Below, in pieces: positions 1 to 7,440 of a stretch of DNA of 14,257 nucleotides. How positions within the stretch are numbered: the stretch's first letter is position 1; each line of letters starts with the position of its first letter. This stretch comes from Flavobacteriaceae bacterium (GTDB lineage: Bacteria > Bacteroidota > Bacteroidia > Flavobacteriales > Flavobacteriaceae): assembly GCA_030613745.1 (NCBI GenBank), contig JAUWLK010000043.1:1-14257 (forward strand). Reading direction: 5' to 3'. The notes below the pieces were generated by a model. It made no database searches. It was given only the letters and a program-made list of their open reading frames with translations, and was not told where the DNA came from. The position numbers were made by a program, and so were the translations under genes.

Positions 1-845
1 CTGAAATTTTACTCACATTTGGTGGAATGGTTGTTTCAAAAAGAATAAAACAATTTTTACGAAAATTAAAACCCAAACACCATTGGCATATTGATAAAGA
101 AAATGCACCAGATACTTTTCATTGTTTAAGTCATCATTTTGCAATTTCACCACAATTGTTTTTTAGTCAGCTTTTTTTCTTAACAGAAAAAAAAGAAAGT
201 AATTATCAAAAAGATTGGTTAAATATTAAAAATACAAGGCAATTAAATCACAATAAATTTTTAAGTAAAGTTGAGTTTTCTGATTTAAAAGTTTTTGATA
301 TTATCAATCAAAGTTTTCCAAATAACACGTATTTACAGTTGTCAAATAGTTCAATTGTTAGGTATTCACAGTTATTTGACTTAAATAAAACGATAAAGGT
401 TTTTTGTAATAGAGGTACAAGTGGAATTGACGGAAGTACTTCAACTGCAATAGGTGCTGCATATACTCAAACTCAACAAACTGTATTTATTACTGGTGAT
501 ATTAGTTTTTTTTATGATAGTAATGCTTTGTGGAACAAGTATATAAAAAATAATTTTAGAGTTATTGTCATTAATAATTCAGGAGGAGGAATTTTTAGAT
601 TTATTCCCGGACCAAAATCCTCAGGTGCTTTAGATTATTTTGAAACATCACACAATTTGAATGCATCTCATTTATGTAAAATGTTTGATTTTGATTATGT
701 TTCAGCTAAAAGTGTAAATGACTTAAAAGATGTATTAAATACATTTTATCAAGAACAGAATAAGCCTAAACTATTAGAAGTATTTACACCTAATTTACTT
801 AATGATAAAGTGCTAAAAGAGTATTTTAAATATTTAATATTTTGA
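1..845 (+). CDS. menD: MenD, C-terminal part (2-succinyl-5-enolpyruvyl-6-hydroxy-3-cyclohexene-1-carboxylate synthase), truncated by window edge
   Basis: ThDP-dependent enzyme of menaquinone synthesis that joins isochorismate and 2-oxoglutarate, releasing CO2 and pyruvate-free SEPHCHC; it is cytosolic. About 280 C-terminal residues are visible. The frame is open to the left edge (it reads EILLTFGGMVVSK from base 3), so the ATG at 27 is an internal Met and not the start. The ThDP-binding domain is clear: NRGTSGIDGS, then TGDISFFYDSNALW and VIVINNSGGGIFRF, which is the GD...NN cofactor/Mg2+ motif and closely follows the E. coli MenD order (NRGVSGIDG, GDLSALYD, NNNGGQIF). The gene ends in TGA at 843-845 with no strong terminator. 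menB, from the same pathway, lies about 8 kb downstream on the same strand. The family call is confident; the N-terminal half cannot be judged. Confidence 0.95.
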   Translation, partial: EILLTFGGMVVSKRIKQFLRKLKPKHHWHIDKENAPDTFHCLSHHFAISPQLFFSQLFFLTEKKESNYQKDWLNIKNTRQLNHNKFLSKVEFSDLKVFDIINQSFPNNTYLQLSNSSIVRYSQLFDLNKTIKVFCNRGTSGIDGSTSTAIGAAYTQTQQTVFITGDISFFYDSNALWNKYIKNNFRVIVINNSGGGIFRFIPGPKSSGALDYFETSHNLNASHLCKMFDFDYVSAKSVNDLKDVLNTFYQEQNKPKLLEVFTPNLLNDKVLKEYFKYLIF

Positions 846-879
846 TAGATACATATTTTATAAAGTGTTAACTTTTTAT

Positions 880-887
880 TATATTTG
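880..887 (+). promoter_or_regulatory. Putative -7 promoter box for the DUF2853 gene
   Basis: TATATTTG matches the Bacteroidota -7 consensus TAnnTTTG exactly and lies 47 nt before the ATG at 935. No TTG is found at the expected -33 distance, so only half the promoter is supported. It would give a leader of roughly 40 nt. Confidence 0.5.
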
Positions 888-934
888 GTATTAAAGAATA
901 ACGATTTAATATTAACCAATTTAAAATAAAAATT

Positions 935-1273
935 ATGAGTAAAAGAGATGAGCTAATCACAATGTATGTTAGCGAACTTAAAGAAAAAAGTGGTGTAAAT
1001 GCAGATGTAGATTTATTAACAAAAGTAACTATTGGCTGTGGTCCATCAATTTATAATAAAGATTCTGCAACGGTTTCTTGTACTGATGATTCAGAATTAG
1101 CTACAGTTAAAAATAATTATTTAATTAAAAAATTAGGGCTTAAAGATGGTCCAGCACTGGATGCTGCTATTAAAAAAGTTTGTGAAAAATTAGGTTCTTC
1201 TAATAGAAACAAATACAGAGCTATGTTTTATTACTTATTATGTGTAGAATTTGGTAAAGAATCTGTTTATTAA
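935..1273 (+). CDS. DUF2853 family protein
   Basis: Small soluble 112-residue protein with no signal peptide or membrane segment. I recognise the DUF2853 pattern from its features: a short N-terminal helix (YVSELKEKSG), the central GCGPSIYNKDSATVS motif at about residues 34-48, the VKNNYLIKKLGL segment at 58-69, and the C-terminal SNRNKYRAMFYYLL helix at 88-101. The family is widespread in Bacteroidota and some Proteobacteria and has no assigned biochemical role that I know. The ATG at 935 follows an A-rich leader (AAAATAAAAATT), usual in this phylum. The gene has its own -7 box at 880-887 and a strong terminator directly after it, so it is probably monocistronic. The family call is good; the function is unknown. 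Confidence 0.85.
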   Translation: MSKRDELITMYVSELKEKSGVNADVDLLTKVTIGCGPSIYNKDSATVSCTDDSELATVKNNYLIKKLGLKDGPALDAAIKKVCEKLGSSNRNKYRAMFYYLLCVEFGKESVY

Positions 1274-1290
1274 TAGAATTTGAAGTATTA

Positions 1291-1315
1291 AAAAAGCCCC
1301 TTTATGGGGCTTTTT
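1291..1315. terminator. Bidirectional intrinsic terminator
   Basis: Perfect 10-bp stem: AAAAAGCCCC (1291-1300), loop TTTAT, GGGGCTTTTT (1306-1315). The GC core is flanked by an A-tract on one side and a T-tract on the other, so it works from both directions. It sits between the DUF2853 gene (ends 1273, plus) and the C1 peptidase gene (ends 1338, minus), which converge here. Confidence 0.93.
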
Positions 1316-1337
1316 TAATAATTGTATTTAATCAATT

Positions 1338-2441
1338 TTATATTTTTAAGATCTCTATAAATTTTGCAGGAATTGCATCTTTGTGAATCATTATAGATAT
1401 AGATTTTAATTGCATATAATTTTCTGAAATATAAATATAACCACCATTAGCTACATCCGTTCCCCAAGAGTTTTTTACTTTGTAGTACTTGTTTCCTTTT
1501 TGATCTTTAACAATACCTGTAATATGCATTAAATGGTCGTCAGTAGTATTATAATTTTCAAATTCCGCTTGACGAAAAACAGGAGTAATAACTAATTCTT
1601 CAACAATTTCAGTTAATCCTTTTTTATTGTCTTCTTTGTTTTTTGCGATAATAGCAACTCCGGTTTTTTGAGAAAAAGTTGGTTCAGACACATCAATATC
1701 CAGTTCAACGGTATAACCATTTTTTAAGGCAAGATCTATAATATTCATATATTCATTTAACGGCATATTGTAAAAACTTCCGCTGGAAAAGTTATCAGGA
1801 ATATTTAATATAAATTTCGAAAAATATGGTTGATGTGTAAAAGTAGTAAGTGTTACATAATCATCTGGTAATAATTTGGTTATGATTAAGAATTCTTTTG
1901 GGGTATAAATTTTACCATTATATTCAAAAGTTTCTATATATGATCCAATATTTTTATCTAAAATTACTTTTGTTTGCTTTTCCCAATTTGTAACAGTTGA
2001 ATCTTCTTTGATGTATCTATCTAAAACATCTTTTAATTCAGGAATAATTTTAGTGTGGTCGTAAGAAATTTGTTCGCCAAATAACCCGGTAAAAGCTTCT
2101 TGAGGTACTAAACCATTTTTACTAACAGCATTCATTAAGTCATGAGCTAAACCTCCCTCGCTAAACTGTGCATTTCCTTGACGCATAACATAATTCCAAC
2201 CTTTATCATCATAAGTGGTTCTAACAATATACATTTCTGAAATATCAACATCTAATCCCGATACTCTTTTAATTTCAGATTCTATAAATGATGAAGTAGA
2301 AAAACTCCAGCAAGTTCCTGTTTTTCCTTGGCTTTTAACAGAGGTAGCTGGTATTTCAATAACAGTTGTAAATTTGTATTGTTGTGCTAATATAAAATTG
2401 TAACTTATTATAAATAAAGCTAATAGTATATATTTTTTCAT
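1338..2441 (-). CDS. Secreted C1-family (papain-like, bleomycin hydrolase/PepC-type) cysteine peptidase
   Basis: 367 residues. The N-terminus is a signal peptide (KK, then hydrophobic ILLALFIISYNFILA, with cleavage likely near A19/Q20), so the enzyme acts in the periplasm or outside the cell. The papain-type catalytic set is intact: oxyanion Gln38 (VKSQGKTG), nucleophile Cys44 (GTCWSFS), His303 (DDHLMHITG) and Asn324 (KVKNSWG). The long Cys-to-His distance (about 260 residues) and the 'NSWG' C-terminal half resemble the C1B aminopeptidase C/bleomycin hydrolase branch, but the chain is shorter than the roughly 450 residues of cytosolic PepC, and secretion differs from it too. Substrate unknown. 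The gene converges on the shared terminator at 1291-1315 and diverges from the tetR-type gene at 2611. Strong on family, open on substrate. Confidence 0.88.
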   Translation of the reverse strand: MKKYILLALFIISYNFILAQQYKFTTVIEIPATSVKSQGKTGTCWSFSTSSFIESEIKRVSGLDVDISEMYIVRTTYDDKGWNYVMRQGNAQFSEGGLAHDLMNAVSKNGLVPQEAFTGLFGEQISYDHTKIIPELKDVLDRYIKEDSTVTNWEKQTKVILDKNIGSYIETFEYNGKIYTPKEFLIITKLLPDDYVTLTTFTHQPYFSKFILNIPDNFSSGSFYNMPLNEYMNIIDLALKNGYTVELDIDVSEPTFSQKTGVAIIAKNKEDNKKGLTEIVEELVITPVFRQAEFENYNTTDDHLMHITGIVKDQKGNKYYKVKNSWGTDVANGGYIYISENYMQLKSISIMIHKDAIPAKFIEILKI

Positions 2442-2492
2442 AATTGTAAATGGTTTATTCTTAAAAGTTTTAAAACGAAATTATAAGGATAA

Positions 2493-2500
2493 CAAAAGTA
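2493..2500 (-). promoter_or_regulatory. Putative -7 box for the C1 peptidase gene
   Basis: On the minus strand the bases read TACTTTTG, an exact TAnnTTTG match, 52 nt upstream of the peptidase start codon. No TTG is seen at the usual -33 spacing, so support is partial. It lies in the 169-nt divergent intergenic region shared with the TetR-type gene. Confidence 0.4.
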
Positions 2501-2558
2501 GATTTTAAAATTTAATTTTAAACAGTTCTGATAAAAATAAATAAAAAGAGAATAAAAC

Positions 2559-2590
2559 TTGTATAAAAGATAGTAATACTATTATATTTG
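2559..2590 (+). promoter_or_regulatory. Promoter of the tetR-type gene (TTG - 21 nt - TATATTTG)
   Basis: TTG at 2559-2561 and TATATTTG at 2583-2590, separated by 21 nt, fit the Bacteroidota -33/-7 promoter well. The start codon follows 20 nt after the -7 box, so the leader would be only about 15 nt. The spacer contains the palindrome at 2570-2582. Confidence 0.65.
2570..2582. promoter_or_regulatory. Perfect palindrome in the promoter spacer, candidate autoregulatory operator
   Basis: ATAGTA-A-TACTAT is a perfect 6-bp inverted repeat around one central base. It lies exactly between the -33 TTG and the -7 TATATTTG of the adjacent regulator gene, a position where a bound dimer would block RNA polymerase. 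TetR-type dimers typically bind palindromes and often repress their own genes, so autoregulation is a fair inference. An AT-only repeat of this size can also arise by chance. Confidence 0.45.
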
Positions 2591-2610
2591 CAATTAAAAT
2601 TTAATTAATC

Positions 2611-3282
2611 ATGAAAGACCTCCAAATTCATATTAATGTTAGTCCAGAGACATATCTAAAAGATCCAAATGCTTCTGAGCTTGGACGTATGATTGTTTCT
2701 AACAGCATTGAATTAATAGATGAGTTGGGGTTTGAAGCATTTACATTTAAGAAATTAGGAAATAAAATTGGTTCACCAGAAAGTTCTATTTATCGTTATT
2801 TTGAGAGTAAACACATGCTCTTAATTTATCTAACTTATTGGTACTGGAGCTGGACTGAATATAAGTTAGTTTTTGCTATTGCCAATTTAGAATCTCCAAA
2901 AGAAAAGCTTATAAAAGCAATTAAAGTTTTAATTGAATCGGTAAAGGAAGACGGTTCGTTTTCTCACATAAATGAAATTCTTTTAGATAGAGTGATTATA
3001 AATGAAGGAGTAAAGACATACCATATTAAAGAGGTAGATGAAGAAAATGCAAAAGGATATTTTAAAATTTATAAGCGTGTAGTTCAAAGAATTAGCACAA
3101 TAGTGTTGGAAATTAATCCAAATTTTGAATTTCCTCATATGTTAATTTCTACAATAATTGAAGGTGCCCAGCAACAAAAGTATTATGCAGAACATTTACC
3201 TGCTCTTACAGATGTTAAACAAGGACAGGATACTATTTTAAAATTTTATAGTCAATTAGTTTTTAAAGTTATTGCAAAATGA
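2611..3282 (+). CDS. TetR/AcrR-family transcriptional regulator
   Basis: 223 residues. The N-terminal DNA-binding domain follows the TetR pattern: a helix at about 24-40 (LGRMIVSNSIELIDELG), then FEAFTFKKLGNKIGSPESSIYRYFESKHMLL, in which the helix-turn-helix spans about residues 44-64 and 'IYRYFESK' is the classic recognition-helix end. The rest is an all-helical, aromatic-rich ligand/dimerisation domain (YWYWSW at 76-81) with no recognised ligand. The first 20 residues are an extra N-terminal tail. The stop codon overlaps the next start (ATGA at 3279-3282), so the small membrane protein is translationally coupled to it. The gene diverges from the C1 peptidase. Its own promoter holds a palindrome (2570-2582). 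Possible targets are itself, the overlapping gene, and perhaps the peptidase or SulP operon; none is proven. Confidence 0.88.
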   Translation: MKDLQIHINVSPETYLKDPNASELGRMIVSNSIELIDELGFEAFTFKKLGNKIGSPESSIYRYFESKHMLLIYLTYWYWSWTEYKLVFAIANLESPKEKLIKAIKVLIESVKEDGSFSHINEILLDRVIINEGVKTYHIKEVDEENAKGYFKIYKRVVQRISTIVLEINPNFEFPHMLISTIIEGAQQQKYYAEHLPALTDVKQGQDTILKFYSQLVFKVIAK

Positions 3283-3608
3283 AGTATCAAATGTATAGAT
3301 ATATAACACTTTTACCTCTAAGGCATATAATTATCTTGAGTTTGGTACTGTCAGTTTTAGCAAAACCAATAAGCGCATTTCTTGTTCAGACAACTGATGT
3401 GAGTTATGAATTATTTGATGATTTTGAAAAAAATGAATCAACAGAAAAAGAAATGAAAAGTAATTCTGAACATGAAGATCATTCAATTTTCTATACTAAT
3501 TTTATTGCAATAGAATTTAATTCTAATCATATTAAGGGCTATTATAACACTCAAAAAAGGATTTTGAATTTCAATCCTAATATTCATTTACCACCTCCCA
3601 AAATATAA
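3279..3608 (+). CDS. Small membrane-anchored or secreted protein of unknown function, coupled to the TetR-type gene
   Basis: 109 residues that I cannot assign to a named family. Visible features: a short basic N-terminus, one hydrophobic segment at about residues 13-34 (LPLRHIIILSLVLSVLAKPISAF) that could be a signal peptide or membrane anchor, a highly charged stretch at about 48-69 (FEKNESTEKEMKSNSEHEDH), and a C-terminal tail ending HLPPPKI. The likely topology is a short extracytoplasmic protein. The ATG overlaps the upstream regulator's stop by 4 nt (ATGA), the usual sign of coupled translation; an in-frame ATG at 3291 is a possible alternative. The A+T and codon usage match its neighbours. 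The pairing suggests it is made together with the regulator, perhaps as part of an envelope-linked response, which is inference only. Confidence 0.65.
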   Translation: MKYQMYRYITLLPLRHIIILSLVLSVLAKPISAFLVQTTDVSYELFDDFEKNESTEKEMKSNSEHEDHSIFYTNFIAIEFNSNHIKGYYNTQKRILNFNPNIHLPPPKI

Positions 3609-3822
3609 AATATAGCACAATTTTTCTTTTATCTATATGTCATTTAATGGTATATAAAATTTGCTGCCATAGTTTAATTATGTAGCTTTAAGGGAAAAGA
3701 GTTGTTAAAAATCTATTTTAATTTAAAAAGTACACTTTTCAAATTAATAAAAACTTTTAAAAATTGCTTTTAGCATACTTATAAGTTTTTTTAATATTTA
3801 AAAACTATAAAACAAAAAAAGA
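3609..3822 (+). other. 214-nt intergenic region upstream of the SulP gene with two small inverted repeats
   Basis: No ORF or RNA gene recognised. Two inverted repeats are visible: AAAAGT-AC-ACTTTT at 3726-3739, a perfect 14-nt palindrome with a 2-nt centre, and AAAAACTT (3749-3756) facing AAGTTTTT (3783-3790), which is followed by further Ts. Either could be an operator, or the second a weak AT-only terminator/attenuator. No TAnnTTTG box was found in good position, so the SulP operon's promoter is unresolved. Confidence 0.35.
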
Positions 3823-5655
3823 ATGAAAAAAATATTTGACTTTAAACATTTTAAAGGCGATATGTTTGGTGGAATAACTGCAGGAATAGTTGCTTTACCC
3901 TTGGCTTTAGCCTTTGGGGTTAGTTCGGGACTTGGGCCAAGCGCGGGTCTTTATGGAGCTATTTTTGTAAGTTTCTTCGCTGCACTTTTTGGTGGAACAA
4001 ATACGCAAATATCTGGACCTACAGCACCTATGACCGCTGTGAGTATGGTTGTAATCGCTGGAATTGTTGCAGCTTTTGATGGCGATGTATCTAAAGCATT
4101 ACCGGCAATCTTGACTGTTTTCCTATTAGCTGGTTTAATGCAAGTAGGTCTAGGATTAATAGGCTTAGGTAAATATATAAAATATATACCTTATCCGGTT
4201 GTTTCTGGGTTTATGACAGCCATAGGAGTTATTATTTTAGTTACCCAAATTTTACCTTCTGTTGGTTATTATCCTAAAGAAGATATAGAGTTTGTAAATC
4301 AATTCAAACCACATGCTGAAGAAATTATTTTAGATAATATTTTAAAAGAAGAAGCTGGTGAGGGAATTTTAGTTTTGGAAGATTTTGAAGAAACTATAAA
4401 GAGGGCAGAAGGAATTACCCAAGCACAAATTCTTAAAGAATCTCAAACACTTGCTAGTAAAGAAGCTTCTGGAGTTATTGGTTCTATTAAAGTATTACCA
4501 AGAGCTTTAAATAATATTAACTGGTTAGAGCTTTTATTAGCTTTAGGAACTATATTAATTATTTATGGTTTTAAGCGAATAACAACTAAAGTGCCAAGTA
4601 CTTTAGTTGCTCTTTTGGTAATGTCAGGAATAGCAATAGGTTTTAAATTAAATTATAGACCCATCGAAGAAATTCCAAGTGGATTACCAATACCAAATTT
4701 AGAGATATTTACAAGTATTAGTTTAGGAAATATTACTCCTTATATTTTTACAGCATTAACATTAGCACTTTTAGGAGCAATAGATTCTTTGTTGACTTCT
4801 GTTGTAGCTGATAATATGACCAAAACTAAGCATAAACCCAATAAAGAGCTGATAGGTCAGGGAATTGGTAATAGTATTGCTGCTGTTTTTGGAGGTATTC
4901 CAGGGGCAGGAGCAACTATTAGAACTGTAGTTAATATTAATGCGGGAGGAAAAACTAGATTATCCGGAATGATGGCAGGTGTTTTACTTCTATTTATCTT
5001 ATTAGCTTTAGGGCCAGTCGCATCTCAAATTCCTGCTGCTGTTTTAGCTGGAATATTAATTACGGTTGGAATTGGAGTAATGGACTATAAAGGGTTAAAA
5101 GCTATACCAAAAATGCCTCGTACTGAAGTTATAATTATGATAATAGTTTTAGTATTATCATCAGTTTGGAATCTTGTTTATGCTGTTGGAATAGGTTTAG
5201 TAATAGCATCATTGATGTTTATGAAAAAAATTGGAGATTTAACAGCTGAGCGTTCAAGTATAGAATCATTTGATAGATCTAAAGCTTGGCCAGATGAAGT
5301 TGATTTGCCAAAAGATTTAAAAGAAGAAGTATTTATCAAACACATTAGAGGCCCGTTATTTTTTGGTTCTACAAGTTATTTCCAACAATTGGTAAAACAA
5401 ATACCAGAAACTACATCAACAATAATTATAAGAATGGGAAGAATGCAATATATAGATCAATCCGGATTATATGCTATGGAAGATGTTTTAGTTGACCTAG
5501 TAAATCAAGATAAAAAAGTATTGTTAGTAAAAATTATTGAGCAGCCTAGATATATGATGGAAAGCATTGATATAATTCCAGATTTAATTCCAGAAGACCA
5601 AATTTTCGACAATTTTAAAGATTGTTTGGTTTGGGTAAAAGAGCATAAAAGTTAA
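3823..5655 (+). CDS. SulP-family inorganic anion transporter with STAS domain, probable bicarbonate transporter (BicA-like)
   Basis: 610-residue inner-membrane protein. The N-terminal transport domain (about 1-470) carries SulP signatures: GGITAGIVALPLALAFG (16-32), ISGPTAPMTAVS (63-74), and in the substrate region GAIDSLLTSVVADNMTKTKHKPNKELIGQGIGN (318-350), which is very like cyanobacterial BicA. The C-terminal STAS domain (about 500-605) has the YIDQSG motif (543-548). An insertion of roughly 75 hydrophilic, helix-prone residues (about 150-225) lies between two membrane segments, longer than I expect there in BicA. The beta-carbonic anhydrase starts 24 nt downstream on the same strand, so the pair is very likely an operon and bicarbonate is the best-supported substrate; sulfate remains possible. 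The start follows an A-rich leader (AACAAAAAAAGA). Confidence 0.92.
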   Translation: MKKIFDFKHFKGDMFGGITAGIVALPLALAFGVSSGLGPSAGLYGAIFVSFFAALFGGTNTQISGPTAPMTAVSMVVIAGIVAAFDGDVSKALPAILTVFLLAGLMQVGLGLIGLGKYIKYIPYPVVSGFMTAIGVIILVTQILPSVGYYPKEDIEFVNQFKPHAEEIILDNILKEEAGEGILVLEDFEETIKRAEGITQAQILKESQTLASKEASGVIGSIKVLPRALNNINWLELLLALGTILIIYGFKRITTKVPSTLVALLVMSGIAIGFKLNYRPIEEIPSGLPIPNLEIFTSISLGNITPYIFTALTLALLGAIDSLLTSVVADNMTKTKHKPNKELIGQGIGNSIAAVFGGIPGAGATIRTVVNINAGGKTRLSGMMAGVLLLFILLALGPVASQIPAAVLAGILITVGIGVMDYKGLKAIPKMPRTEVIIMIIVLVLSSVWNLVYAVGIGLVIASLMFMKKIGDLTAERSSIESFDRSKAWPDEVDLPKDLKEEVFIKHIRGPLFFGSTSYFQQLVKQIPETTSTIIIRMGRMQYIDQSGLYAMEDVLVDLVNQDKKVLLVKIIEQPRYMMESIDIIPDLIPEDQIFDNFKDCLVWVKEHKS

Positions 5656-5679
5656 AATTTAATTAATAAAATAAAAAAA

Positions 5680-6297
5680 ATGAAAACACAAACAAAATAC
5701 ACTCAAGACAGTCTTACTTCAAAAGATGCACTTGAAATTTTAGTAGAAGGTAATAATAGATTTGTGCAAAATTTAAAAGTGCAAAGAAATCTACAGGACC
5801 AAGTTTTTGAAACCAGTAAAGGACAATTTCCATTTGCAGTAATATTAAGTTGTATAGACTCCAGAGTTCCTGCCGAATTGGTTTTTGACCAAGGAATTGG
5901 AGATATTTTTAGTGTAAGAGTGGCTGGTAATATTATTAATGAAGACGTGTTAGCTTCTATTGAATATGCTTGTAAAGTTGCAGGGTCAAAAATTGTAGTT
6001 GTTATGGGACATACTAAATGTGGTGCGGTAACCGCAGCATGTAAAAATGTTGAGCTAGGTAATATTACATCTTTACTGAGTAAAATTAGTCCAGCTGTTA
6101 GCCTCATAAAAGCTAAAAATGGATTAATGAATGATGATGCCATTGAAGAAGTATCTAAAGTTAATATGAAATTCTCTATCGATAGAATTAGAGAAGAAAG
6201 TCCGATTTTAGCTGAAATGGAAAGTAAAGGTGAAATTGAAATTATAGGAGCAATGTATGATGTTTCTAATGGACAAGTTGAGTTTTTTGAAGGATAA
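5680..6297 (+). CDS. Beta-class carbonic anhydrase
   Basis: Zinc enzyme interconverting CO2 and bicarbonate. It has 205 residues, the normal size, and no signal peptide, so it is cytosolic. The active-site set is complete: Cys58-x-Asp60-x-Arg62 (SCIDSR), His111 and Cys114 (GHTKCGA), with Cys58/His111/Cys114 as zinc ligands and the Asp60-Arg62 dyad. The conserved FDQGIGDIFSVRVAGN block at 69-84 and the C-terminal GAMYDVSNGQVEFF also fit the family. It lies 24 nt behind the SulP gene. The arrangement suggests bicarbonate brought in by the transporter is equilibrated with CO2 for carboxylases and pH control, rather than carbon fixation; no carboxysome or RuBisCO gene is nearby. An AT-only inverted repeat follows the stop. 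Confidence 0.96.
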   Translation: MKTQTKYTQDSLTSKDALEILVEGNNRFVQNLKVQRNLQDQVFETSKGQFPFAVILSCIDSRVPAELVFDQGIGDIFSVRVAGNIINEDVLASIEYACKVAGSKIVVVMGHTKCGAVTAACKNVELGNITSLLSKISPAVSLIKAKNGLMNDDAIEEVSKVNMKFSIDRIREESPILAEMESKGEIEIIGAMYDVSNGQVEFFEG

Positions 6298-6339
6298 AAA
6301 ATATTAATTAAGTAAATGTATTAAACAATTAATATTTTT
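6297..6339 (+). terminator. AT-only inverted repeat after the SulP-carbonic anhydrase pair, probable terminator
   Basis: AAAAATATTAATT (6297-6309) and AATTAATATTTTT (6327-6339) are a perfect 13-bp inverted repeat with a 17-nt loop, ending in a run of five Ts. The left arm begins on the last base of the stop codon. It has no GC core, so termination may be weak and some read-through into the next gene is possible. Confidence 0.5.
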
Positions 6340-6405
6340 GTTTTCTGTAAATAATTTATAGTATTATGTAGATTAATGTAAATAGAAAGCAATAAAAATT
6401 TAGGA

Positions 6406-7440
6406 ATGGATAAGTTAAAGACAACAAATACACTTTTATTATTAATAGTTATACCGGTAATTTTTTATGTTTTAAAAATATTATCATTTATTTTTATACC
6501 TCTTATATCTTCTATGTTTATTGCATTATTGTTTTTACCTTTAATGAGATGGCTTAGTAAGAAAAAAGTACCTAAGCCTATAAGTATTTTTATAACAATT
6601 ATAATTATTGGAGGAATATTAAAGATAGGAGGAAAATTAATTCAACTTTCAAGTAAGGAAATAGTATCTTCTAATGGTATTTTTTTTGATAAAGCAGCAA
6701 TAAAACTTAAAACCTTACTCACATCTATAGAAGAGTTTCTTGGGATAGAGTATATTGAAGGAGGGAATGTTTTAACTCATTTGCTTCAAAAGGATAACAT
6801 AGTTCAAAATTTTGGTTCAACGATAGATTTTATTGGTGATACTCTTTCAATGACTTTAATGACTGCATTCTTTGTTATTTTGTGGCTTTCAGAATCAATA
6901 AATTTTCAAAAAGTATTAAATAATACAATAATTAAACAAAAACATGCTTCAGTAAAAGCGTTTATGAAAATTGAAAATGACTTGATAAAATTTATTAAAG
7001 TAAAATTTGTAGTTAGTTTGTTTACAGGTATAGGTATTGGTTTGGCCTGTTACTTTTTTGATGTCAGTTTTCCAATTTTTTGGGGTCTATTTGCTTTTGC
7101 CATTAACTTTGTTCAAATGATAGGTTCTTTTATTTCTGTTATTTTATTAGCATTATTTGCTTTTGTTGAGCTTGATCCAACAAGTGTGTTATTCTTTTTT
7201 ATTTTATCAATTACGTTAGTTCAGGTTTTGTTTGGAGCTATATTAGAACCTGTTTTTATGGGAAAATCGTTTTCTATCAACATTATAACAATATTAGTAA
7301 TGTTAATGTTTTGGGGTTACATTTGGGGAATTCCTGGCTTAATAATGTCGATACCGATTACGGTATTTATTAAAATTATTTTAGAACAATATCCAAAAAC
7401 TAAAGTTGTTGCAAGTTTAATGGCAGGTTCTGATAAATAA
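6406..7440 (+). CDS. AI-2E/PerM-family (UPF0118) membrane transporter
   Basis: 344-residue polytopic inner-membrane protein, a normal length for the family. Hydrophobic segments lie at about 10-46 (two), 58-78, 145-162, 200-218, 224-252, 258-280 and 290-326. The loop at about 80-140 between segments 3 and 4 is the typical soluble part. The C-terminal half has the family pattern: GAILEPVFMGKSFSINIITILVML (277-300) followed by FWGYIWGIPGLIMSIPITVFIKIILE (302-327), close to the 'IEPKLMG...LFWGWLWGIVGM' consensus. The family name comes from an autoinducer-2 exporter, but members include Na+/H+ antiporters, so the substrate is not predicted. It starts 108 nt after the carbonic anhydrase. An ion or pH role would fit the bicarbonate module, but this is guesswork. 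Confidence 0.88.
   Translation: MDKLKTTNTLLLLIVIPVIFYVLKILSFIFIPLISSMFIALLFLPLMRWLSKKKVPKPISIFITIIIIGGILKIGGKLIQLSSKEIVSSNGIFFDKAAIKLKTLLTSIEEFLGIEYIEGGNVLTHLLQKDNIVQNFGSTIDFIGDTLSMTLMTAFFVILWLSESINFQKVLNNTIIKQKHASVKAFMKIENDLIKFIKVKFVVSLFTGIGIGLACYFFDVSFPIFWGLFAFAINFVQMIGSFISVILLALFAFVELDPTSVLFFFILSITLVQVLFGAILEPVFMGKSFSINIITILVMLMFWGYIWGIPGLIMSIPITVFIKIILEQYPKTKVVASLMAGSDK

Noticed and set aside
862..875. AAAGT-GTTA-ACTTT inverted repeat after menD as a terminator
   Set aside because: Only 5 AT-rich base pairs; too weak to call a terminator.
5703..6143. 146-codon open frame on the minus strand inside the carbonic anhydrase gene
   Set aside because: Lies fully inside a gene with a complete zinc site and has no recognisable motif of its own; a shadow frame.
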